Position numbers and translations under genes: made by a program
Shown: one piece after another, positions 1-7,892 of the stretch
How positions within the stretch are numbered: the stretch's first letter is position 1
Layout of the letters: every line of letters begins with the position of its first letter
DNA from: an uncultured Clostridia bacterium
Lineage (GTDB): Bacteria > Bacillota > Clostridia > Lachnospirales > Lachnospiraceae
Length of the DNA: 7,892 bases
Direction: 5' to 3'
NCBI GenBank assembly: GCA_947178045.1
Contig: CAMWWR010000068.1
Span: 1-7,892 of the forward strand
The notes under the pieces: generated by a model
Told to the model about the DNA's origin: nothing
The model's input: the letters and a program-made list of their open reading frames with translations, nothing else
Databases searched by the model: none

Positions 1-3
1 CCA

Positions 4-30
4 CCTCCCCTCTTTTGCAAGTTGGGGAGG
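4..30. repeat. GC-rich inverted repeat at left edge
   Basis: Arms CCTCCCC (4-10) and GGGGAGG (24-30) are perfect reverse complements around a 13-base loop. Inside the loop CTT (12-14) and AAG (19-21) can pair again. CCACC occurs on both sides (1-5 and 34-38). There is no T-run on either side, so a simple intrinsic terminator is not well supported. Gut Clostridia often carry GC-rich palindromic intergenic repeats of this look, so a dispersed repeat cut by the window edge is the preferred, but unproven, reading. Confidence 0.4.
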
Positions 31-62
31 CTGCCACCTTGTAACACGGTATCCTTAATTTT

Positions 63-91
63 ACTATAACACAATCCGACAGGCTTCGCAA
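63..91 (-). promoter_or_regulatory. Possible leftward promoter for a gene beyond the left edge
   Basis: On the minus strand TTGCGA (86-91, four of six matches to the -35 consensus) is followed after exactly 17 bases by TATAGT (63-68, five of six matches to -10), in an AT-rich island. It points leftward, away from araC, so it would start a separate minus-strand transcript whose gene is not in the window. The prediction rests only on consensus match and spacing. Confidence 0.35.
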
Positions 92-135
92 TCCCTGTTC
101 AAAAAATCACCTTTGCGCACCACCATCTTCACGAG

Positions 136-175
136 GGCAGTACTCCAAAGCTCCCAATGGTAGTTTTTTACTGCC
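136..175 (-). terminator. Weak hairpin downstream of the araC-type gene
   Basis: GGCAGTA (136-142) and TACTGCC (169-175) are perfect reverse complements. The 26-base interior can pair further imperfectly (ACTCCA with TGGTAGT, one bulge). It lies about 60 bases past the stop of the minus-strand regulator gene, where a transcript end is expected. Read leftward there is no T-run directly after the stem, so it is at best a poor or factor-assisted terminator. The rest of 31-237 shows no coding sequence that I can support. Confidence 0.25.
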
Positions 176-237
176 TAAAATTCATCCTTCTCGCTTCTCT
201 TCTGTGCCGCGGCATCTCCCACCTGCGTGATACTTGC

Positions 238-1176
238 CTACTGATAAAACAGCCGGTGCTTCGCATAGGCGCTTCGATATTCGCCCGGCGTCAGGCCGGT
301 CGCTTTTTTAAAGGCATTGGAAAAATTGTGGGGATCGCTGTAGCCGATACTGTAGCCGATCTGTGCGACCGAATGATTCGTCTCGCAGAGCTCGGCCTTG
401 GCGTGATCCATTTTTGTTTGTACGATAAACTGCTTGATGGAGCTGCCGGACCATTTCCGGAACAGTGTGGAAAGATATTTTTCATTGTATCCGAAATAAT
501 CGGCAATTTCCGCGACCCGGAGATTTTCGCACACATGCCAGTTGATATAGTAGGAAATGTCTTGAAAAAGCTGCTCCGCACCGTCCTTTGTATATTTTGC
601 CGGGAGCAGGCTCTGTGCGCTGATCTCGCACAGAATGACGGAGGTCAGCGAATCGTTCAGGCGGCCCATACCGTAGCGGCGGTCGGAATCCTGCAGCTGC
701 TTCATAAGAACGACGATCCGTTCAATGCTTTTCAGCTCGCCCTGCTCCGGGAGAAGCAGGGTGTCGTCCGCTTGCCGGGCGGGAGCGGAACCGGAAGCTG
801 CCTGCCGGGTGGGAGCAGAACCAGAAGACGCCTGCCGGGGAGGAACGGAAACAGAGGCCGGGGGTCGGCCAGAAGTTGGGGCGGACTCAAGTGTGCTCCA
901 ATTTTCCGGCGCAGCAAAATGCAGCCAGCCGAACGAGCAGTCGCTCGGGCGGGAGCCGTGCTGTGCGGGAGTCGGCGCCATCAGAAGATATTCTCCTGTG
1001 CGGACCGTATACTCGACCAGACCGTCCGCAATGTACAGAGTTCCGTTTGTGACAACGATCAGCTCAAAGTCGGACAGCCGGCGGGTCAGATGCATCCATT
1101 CGGCGTTCGGCGACCGAAATTTTCCGGCCCAGTGGTAGCGGAACGGCTCGGAAAGGTCAAAGCAAAAAATTTTCAT
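238..1176 (-). CDS. AraC-family transcriptional regulator (cupin-like sensor plus double HTH)
   Basis: A cytoplasmic DNA-binding regulator of 312 residues. Residues about 5-90 look like the beta-rich AraC ligand-binding half, with the pattern of a small-molecule sensing cupin (around 38-70, ending GEYLLMAP). Residues about 200-305 are the AraC DNA-binding domain: helix-turn-helix 1 near 220-240 (VAEIADYFGYNEKYLSTLFRK) and helix-turn-helix 2 near 268-290, followed by the family signature GYSDPHNFSNAFKKATGLTPGEYR. The two halves are joined by a Ser/Ala/Pro/Arg-rich linker (about 95-137) containing three 10-residue repeats. I chose the ATG at 1176 because AAGGAGG lies ten bases upstream (1187-1193) and the sensor domain starts there. 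The frame stays open to an ATG at 1305, but that would overlap bioY and adds Cys/Pro-rich residues of no recognisable domain. The gene follows bioY by 40 bases with no visible promoter of its own. The family usually activates sugar-use genes; its ligand and target here are unknown. Confidence 0.9.
   Translation of the reverse strand: MKIFCFDLSEPFRYHWAGKFRSPNAEWMHLTRRLSDFELIVVTNGTLYIADGLVEYTVRTGEYLLMAPTPAQHGSRPSDCSFGWLHFAAPENWSTLESAPTSGRPPASVSVPPRQASSGSAPTRQAASGSAPARQADDTLLLPEQGELKSIERIVVLMKQLQDSDRRYGMGRLNDSLTSVILCEISAQSLLPAKYTKDGAEQLFQDISYYINWHVCENLRVAEIADYFGYNEKYLSTLFRKWSGSSIKQFIVQTKMDHAKAELCETNHSVAQIGYSIGYSDPHNFSNAFKKATGLTPGEYRSAYAKHRLFYQ
771..860. repeat. Three 30-bp tandem repeats inside the AraC-type gene
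   Basis: Three adjacent 30-bp units (771-800, 801-830, 831-860) share the core CCTGCCGGG, then GGAGC-GAACC-GAAG with a few substitutions. Thirty bases is ten codons, so the frame is kept. On the minus strand they encode, in order, ASVSVPPRQA, SSGSAPTRQA and ASGSAPARQA (residues about 107-136) in the interdomain linker. Copy number could vary between strains without breaking the protein. Confidence 0.85.
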
Positions 1177-1216
1177 CGCGGCGGAGCCTCCTTCGTTATG
1201 CGCGGAATCGTGCCGC

Positions 1217-1783
1217 TTATCTGGACGGACTGGCGGCCACGGCTGTCGGCAGCATGCGCACGAGCTGCCGACGCACCGGATAGCAGATCGTGGCAGCGGC
1301 GGCAATCTTGACTGCGTCGCCTAAGAGGAACGGAGTGACGCCGGCGGCGATGGCGGCTCCCGCGGACAGGTGCATCGAAACGCCGAGCCAGATCGTCCCG
1401 ATTGTATAGCCGAGCAAGGTTCCAATGACCATCCCGATTATGTACATATAAAATTTTTTCTCAAATCGTTTCACGAAAATGCCAGTGCAGATTGCGATCA
1501 GGAAATAGCCGAGTATGTACCCGCCGGTCGGGCCGACGACGACCTGCAGGCCTGCCTGACCCTTGGAGAAAACCGGGAGTCCGACAATGCCGAGCAGGAT
1601 ATAGATAAAGATGCTGGCACAGGAGTGCCATGGTCCGATGATGCAGGCGCTGATATAGACGGCAAAATATGCGAGTGTGATGGCAGGCATCGGCTCCGGC
1701 AGAGGGATCGAGATCGGCGCGAGGATGCAGAGCAGTGCGGCCATCAGTGCCGTGAAGGTGAGCTTCTGAATATTTGTTTTCAT
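1217..1783 (-). CDS. bioY: BioY biotin transporter, substrate-binding S component of an ECF importer
   Basis: A 188-residue integral membrane protein that captures biotin and passes it inward, usually with the shared ECF energising module (EcfT plus two EcfA ATPases). Those partners are not in the window, so it either uses a module encoded elsewhere or works alone. About six hydrophobic segments are visible (roughly 8-26, 33-50, 55-70, 83-103, 112-135, 143-165). Family motifs are GLPVFSKGQAGLQVVVGPTGGY-like residues at 68-89 and PFLLGDAVKIAAA at 151-163. Length is typical of BioY. I chose the ATG at 1783 because GGAGGA (1789-1794) sits five bases upstream and the protein then begins directly before the first membrane helix. 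An in-frame ATG at 1828 would add 15 polar residues. Its promoter carries a BirA operator, which independently supports the biotin assignment. The downstream regulator gene starts 40 bases later on the same strand and is probably cotranscribed. Confidence 0.95.
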   Translation of the reverse strand: MKTNIQKLTFTALMAALLCILAPISIPLPEPMPAITLAYFAVYISACIIGPWHSCASIFIYILLGIVGLPVFSKGQAGLQVVVGPTGGYILGYFLIAICTGIFVKRFEKKFYMYIIGMVIGTLLGYTIGTIWLGVSMHLSAGAAIAAGVTPFLLGDAVKIAAAATICYPVRRQLVRMLPTAVAASPSR

Positions 1784-1827
1784 AAATGTCCTCCGAAATT
1801 CATGTATTCTTTCTTTTGTGCGATTCA

Positions 1828-1855
1828 CAATTATGAGTGATTTGCAATTATGAGT
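1828..1855. repeat. 11-bp direct repeat in the bioY leader
   Basis: CAATTATGAGT occurs at 1828-1838 and again at 1845-1855, a 17-bp period. Flanking bases are also similar (TTCA versus TTTG before the copies). The right copy runs into the bioY -10 hexamer and the left copy lies in the untranslated leader. It may be a local duplication or a pair of protein sites about one and a half helical turns apart. Confidence 0.7.
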
Positions 1856-1880
1856 ATAGCAGAAAAATACAGATTGTCAA
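1853..1880 (-). promoter_or_regulatory. bioY promoter (sigma-70/SigA type)
   Basis: Read leftward, a perfect -35 TTGACA (1875-1880) is followed after 16 bases by -10 TATACT (1853-1858), five of six consensus. The expected start near 1846 gives a leader of about 60 bases before the bioY ATG at 1783. The -35 lies within the left half of the BirA operator, so bound repressor would block RNA polymerase. Confidence 0.8.
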
Positions 1881-1905
1881 CCTGAAAACAGATGCTGGTT
1901 TACAA
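1874..1905. promoter_or_regulatory. BirA biotin repressor operator
   Basis: TTGTCAACC (1874-1882), a 14-base spacer, then GGTTTACAA (1897-1905). The known BirA box of many bacteria, including Gram-positives, is TTGTAAACC, 14-15 bases, GGTTTACAA. Here the right half is a complete match, the left half differs at one base, and the spacer is right. It overlaps the bioY -35 box. This predicts repression of bioY, and probably of the regulator gene behind it, by biotin-loaded BirA with an N-terminal DNA-binding domain, encoded elsewhere. Confidence 0.9.
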
Positions 1906-1934
1906 TGATAATAAAATATGACAAACGGAGCAGA

Positions 1935-1951
1935 AAAAACAGGCTGTTTTT
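1935..1951. promoter_or_regulatory. Operator-like palindrome upstream of the ridA promoter
   Basis: AAAAACAG (1935-1942) and CTGTTTTT (1944-1951) are perfect reverse complements around a single G, too tight for an RNA hairpin loop and more like a dimeric repressor site. It covers the weak -35 region of the predicted ridA promoter. It contains CAGGCTGT (1940-1947), which recurs in the palindrome at 2021-2038. Confidence 0.4.
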
Positions 1952-1973
1952 ATGAGAGCTTCTATGCTATACT
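1945..1973 (+). promoter_or_regulatory. Probable ridA promoter with extended -10
   Basis: TATACT (1968-1973) is preceded by TGC (1965-1967), giving an extended -10 element. The -35 position at 17-base spacing is TGTTTT (1945-1950), a poor match, which is common where an extended -10 is present. It would start transcription near 1980, about 80 bases before ridA. It is divergent from the bioY promoter, with the two -10 boxes about 110 bases apart. Confidence 0.5.
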
Positions 1974-2020
1974 TGATTACAGCTATATTTTTCCATGGGC
2001 AAAAACTGCAGAAAGAAAAA

Positions 2021-2038
2021 TACAGCCTGCAGGCTGTA
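2021..2038. repeat. Perfect 18-bp palindrome in the ridA leader
   Basis: TACAGCCTGCAGGCTGTA is its own reverse complement. As RNA it can form a seven-pair stem with a TGCA loop ending six bases before the ridA ribosome binding site (2045-2054). On the plus strand it is followed by A residues, so it is not a rightward terminator. Read leftward it is followed by ATTTTTCTTT, so a leftward terminator of antisense transcripts is possible. It shares CAGGCTGT with the dyad at 1935-1951. Confidence 0.6.
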
Positions 2039-2060
2039 AAAAATAAAGGAGGAGCTTATT

Positions 2061-5767
<3,707 letters not shown>

Positions 5768-5804
5768 CTTGCAGGCAGGAGCAATAGCATTGCACCGGAC
5801 TTAA

Positions 5805-5831
5805 GGAAACGCTGATTAAATCAGCGTTTCC
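5805..5831. terminator. Perfect long palindrome between lacZ and the ATPase gene
   Basis: GGAAACGCTGATT (5805-5817) and AATCAGCGTTTCC (5819-5831) are perfect reverse complements with one base between them; as RNA this gives about 11 pairs and a five-base loop. It lies 37 bases after the lacZ stop, as expected for a terminator, but the following CTAATTATA is only a weak T-tract. The stem ends 10 bases before the ATPase ribosome binding site and leaves no room for a promoter in between. It could instead be a read-through attenuator, a stem protecting mRNA ends, or a copy of a dispersed palindromic repeat. Confidence 0.55.
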
Positions 5832-5854
5832 CTAATTATACAAGGAGGAACGCC

Positions 5855-6775
5855 ATGTCGCAGGGGATGTACTTGTCATATTTCCAATTTCCGGATATTG
5901 AAACGGAATACGATTTTACAATGGAGCAGAAACGGACGTGTTATGATACCTGCTACCCGTTTCTGGTTTTGTCAAAGCACAATCTGACCCGGCTGGATTT
6001 TTCGACAATCACCGTCCTGTACGGCGGCAACGGCTCCGGCAAAACGACCGCGCTGAACATTATTGCAGAAAAGCTGGAGCTGGAGCGCGACACCCTGTAT
6101 AACCGTTCCTGTTTTTTTGAGGATTATACGAGGCTGTGCAGCTACGGCACAGCCTCCGCAGGGGCGGCAGAGGCCCCGAAAAGAAAATCCGGCAGGGCGA
6201 AGACCGTGAAAATGCCGCAGGGCAGCCGGATCATCACGAGCGACGATGTCTTTGATTTTATGCTGAACTTAAGAAGCATCAACAACGGCATTGACCGGAA
6301 GCGGGAGGAATTGCTGGAGGACTATATGGACGCGAAGTATGCCGATTTCCAGATGAGGTCGCTGGATGATTACGAGCAGCTGAAAAAGGTGAATCTGGCG
6401 CGGAGCAATACACAGTCGAAATATATCCGCAAAAATCTGATGGACAATGTGAGGGAGCATTCCAACGGAGAGAGCGCGTTTTTGTATTTTACCGACAAGG
6501 TAAAGGAAAATGCGCTGTACCTGCTCGACGAGCCGGAAAACAGCCTCTCCCCGGAAAAGCAGCAGGAGCTGGCACAGTTTTTGGAGGATTCCGCAAGATT
6601 TTACGGCTGCCAGTTCATTATCGCGACACATTCGCCGTTCCTGCTCTCTCTGTGGGGCGCGAGAGTTTATGATATGGATGACGAGGAGGTCAGCGTAAAG
6701 CGGTGGAGCGAGCTGGCGAACGTGCGGGCATATTATGAGTTTTTCAAAAAGCATGAAAAGGAATTCGAAGCGTAA
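5855..6775 (+). CDS. Orphan ABC/AAA-type P-loop ATPase, function unknown
   Basis: A 306-residue soluble ATPase of the AAA_15/AAA_21-like group related to ABC and SMC/Rad50 heads. All nucleotide-binding elements are present: Walker A GGNGSGKTT (57-65), ABC-type signature SNGES (203-207), Walker B LYLLDEPENSLS (221-232) with catalytic E226, and switch histidine H259 in IIATHSPFLL. Between Walker A and the signature are a low-complexity Ala/Lys/Arg stretch (about 98-122) and a charged helical segment (about 143-180) rather than a long coiled coil. There is no membrane segment, no permease gene beside it, and no nuclease (TOPRIM) domain, so it is neither a normal transporter ATPase nor an OLD protein. 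AAGGAGG (5842-5848) lies six bases before the ATG. GH105 begins 48 bases after its stop, so cotranscription is likely. Genes of this group are often annotated only as AAA family ATPase; some belong to defence or toxin systems, but no partner is seen here. Confidence 0.85.
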   Translation: MSQGMYLSYFQFPDIETEYDFTMEQKRTCYDTCYPFLVLSKHNLTRLDFSTITVLYGGNGSGKTTALNIIAEKLELERDTLYNRSCFFEDYTRLCSYGTASAGAAEAPKRKSGRAKTVKMPQGSRIITSDDVFDFMLNLRSINNGIDRKREELLEDYMDAKYADFQMRSLDDYEQLKKVNLARSNTQSKYIRKNLMDNVREHSNGESAFLYFTDKVKENALYLLDEPENSLSPEKQQELAQFLEDSARFYGCQFIIATHSPFLLSLWGARVYDMDDEEVSVKRWSELANVRAYYEFFKKHEKEFEA

Positions 6776-6823
6776 CAAATAACAGCGTGGGACATCCGCG
6801 ATTTTTCAGGAAGGGGGATTGCG

Positions 6824-7864
6824 ATGGAGGTTTCGAGGGAACAGCTGCTTTCTGTGACGGATGCAGTGGTAAAAAAGACGATGACGATGGATCTGCCCTG
6901 GGAGTGGCCGTGCGGCGTGGCATATTACGGGATCTGCTGTGCGCACAGCCTTACGGGCAGACAGGAATATCTGGATTTTCTGGTGCGGTGGACGGACAAG
7001 TACAGGGAGCTTGGACTCCCGGCCTGGAATGTGAACACCTGTGCAATGGGACATACGATGCTCTCGCTGTATGAGGCGACCGGCGACGAGCGGTATCTTG
7101 AAATCATCCGGAGCAAGGTGGAATATCTGGAGGAGAGGGCGCTGCGGTTCGGCGACCGCGTGCTGCAGCATACCGTGTCCTCGGCCAATGATTTCCCGGA
7201 GCAGTGCTGGGCGGATACGCTGTTTATGGCGGCGTTTTTCCTGCTGCGCGTCGGGGCGATGCAAAAGGATGAGGCGCTGATCCAGGATGCGCTGAATCAG
7301 TATTACTGGCATATCCAGTATCTGCAGAATAAGGAGAACGGGCTTTGGTATCACGGCTACAGCCACAAAGCGGACAGCCACATGTCAGGCATTCACTGGG
7401 GCAGGGCGAACGCGTGGGCGGCCTATACGATGGCGCAGGTAAAGAAGCTTTTGCCGGACTGGTATCTTTATCCGCAGTGCATGGAGGTGGAGTGCTCGCT
7501 CCGCGACCAGCTGGCGGCTCTGAAATTCCTGCAGTCGGAGAACGGCCTGTGGAGGACGATTCTGGATGACGAGACCTCCTACGAGGAGGTTTCCGCATCG
7601 TGCGGGATCGCCGCCGCGATGATCGACAACGGCAATCCGCTGCACCGGGAATATGTCGACCGGGCGCTGACCGGCGTTCTGGCGAACATCACGCCGGACG
7701 GCAGGGTGCTGGGCGTTTCCGGGGGCACGGCGGTCATGAAGGATGCGGACGGCTACCGGAAGGTGCCGAGAGGCTGGAGCCAGGGCTGGGGCCAGGGACT
7801 TGCGCTGGCATTCCTGACGGCTTATGTGAAGGAGAGATTCGGGGCAGAGGATGCAGCCTGCTGA
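6824..7864 (+). CDS. GH105 unsaturated uronyl (rhamnogalacturonyl) hydrolase, YteR/YesR-like
   Basis: A 346-residue alpha/alpha-barrel enzyme of glycoside hydrolase family 105 (related to GH88). These enzymes hydrate the 4,5-double bond of the unsaturated uronic acid left at oligosaccharide ends by polysaccharide lyases, which releases that sugar. There is no signal peptide, so it acts in the cytoplasm on imported oligosaccharides. Motifs: WNVNTCAMGHTMLSLYEATGD (68-88), QCWADTLFMAAFFLLR (127-142) with the expected catalytic aspartate D131, LWYHGYS (174-180), the strong signature IHWGRANAW (190-198), ETSYEEVSASCGIA (250-263), and GWSQGWGQG near the end (317-325). Length fits the family. AGGAAGGGGG (6808-6817) lies six bases before the ATG. 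The substrate could be rhamnogalacturonan-I (YteR type) or another unsaturated uronide; sequence reading cannot separate these. The lacZ gene upstream makes galactan-decorated pectin plausible. Confidence 0.92.
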   Translation: MEVSREQLLSVTDAVVKKTMTMDLPWEWPCGVAYYGICCAHSLTGRQEYLDFLVRWTDKYRELGLPAWNVNTCAMGHTMLSLYEATGDERYLEIIRSKVEYLEERALRFGDRVLQHTVSSANDFPEQCWADTLFMAAFFLLRVGAMQKDEALIQDALNQYYWHIQYLQNKENGLWYHGYSHKADSHMSGIHWGRANAWAAYTMAQVKKLLPDWYLYPQCMEVECSLRDQLAALKFLQSENGLWRTILDDETSYEEVSASCGIAAAMIDNGNPLHREYVDRALTGVLANITPDGRVLGVSGGTAVMKDADGYRKVPRGWSQGWGQGLALAFLTAYVKERFGAEDAAC

Positions 7865-7866
7865 AA

Positions 7867-7886
7867 GGGGCAGGCAGCATCGCCCC
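7867..7886 (+). terminator. Possible terminator stem after GH105, cut by window end
   Basis: GGGGC (7867-7871) and GCCCC (7882-7886) can pair around a ten-base loop immediately after the GH105 stop. The bases that would show a T-run lie beyond the window, so terminator function cannot be judged. Confidence 0.3.
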
Positions 7887-7892
7887 CAGGGG

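Noticed and set aside
40..68. A rightward promoter TTGTAA-N17-TACTAT at the left edge.
   Set aside because: Both hexamers match the consensus at only four of six positions and no plus-strand gene follows before ridA. The overlapping leftward promoter is the better match.
771..860. CRISPR-like array.
   Set aside because: The units are directly adjacent with no spacers, in frame within a coding sequence, and number only three.
1177..1305. An N-terminal extension of the AraC-type protein to an ATG at 1305.
   Set aside because: The added 43 residues overlap bioY and resemble no domain, whereas a well-placed AAGGAGG precedes the ATG at 1176.
157..1311. A 384-codon plus-strand frame opposite the AraC-type gene.
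   Set aside because: It has no ribosome binding site or family motif, and its composition is that of an antisense shadow of the regulator gene.
1370..1840. A plus-strand frame opposite bioY.
   Set aside because: It is Asp/Arg/Cys-rich with no motif, and lies antisense to a clear membrane transporter gene.
1784..1870. A riboswitch in the bioY leader.
   Set aside because: The leader is only about 60 bases, shows no strong stem or terminator, and a BirA operator already explains biotin control.

Overview
The window is a gene-dense stretch from a low-GC-phylum (Bacillota) but visibly GC-rich genome, most likely a Clostridia-class anaerobe of the Oscillospirales/Lachnospirales gut type. This is inferred from strong AGGAGG-type ribosome binding sites on every gene, a Gram-positive-style BirA box, a BioY biotin carrier, clostridial-looking LacZ and GH105 proteins, and frequent AT-rich promoter islands between GC-rich genes. 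The species cannot be fixed from this sequence alone.

Layout: (1) Positions 1-237 are an intergenic left edge with a GC-rich inverted repeat, a possible leftward promoter for a gene outside the window, and a weak hairpin after araC. (2) The minus-strand pair bioY (1217-1783) then an AraC-family regulator (238-1176), 40 bases apart, is probably one leftward operon. (3) The 277-base divergent control region 1784-2060 carries a consensus leftward promoter for bioY whose -35 box lies inside a near-perfect biotin repressor (BirA) operator. It also carries a probable rightward extended -10 promoter for ridA and two palindromes sharing the core CAGGCTGT. (4) Rightward genes follow: ridA (2061-2441), a 173-base spacer with a 37-base-period tandem repeat, a full LacZ-type GH2 beta-galactosidase (2615-5767), a perfect 13-bp-arm palindrome, an orphan ABC/AAA-type ATPase (5855-6775) and a GH105 unsaturated-uronyl hydrolase (6824-7864). 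The window ends in a possible terminator stem.

How they fit: lacZ and GH105 together suggest use of plant pectin oligosaccharides, with galactose side chains removed by LacZ and lyase-generated unsaturated uronyl ends removed by GH105. Lactose use alone would also explain lacZ. RidA is a housekeeping enamine/imine deaminase. BioY imports biotin, and the operator predicts repression when biotin is plentiful. The AraC-type protein may control nearby sugar genes, but its target is not visible.

No phage, transposase, CRISPR array, tRNA or rRNA was seen. The most unusual elements are the paired CAGGCTGT palindromes before ridA, low-complexity inserts in three unrelated proteins (one built from a 30-bp tandem repeat), the out-of-phase tandem repeat before lacZ, and the ATPase without visible partner placed between two glycosidase genes. 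I did not find a clearly new multi-gene system.
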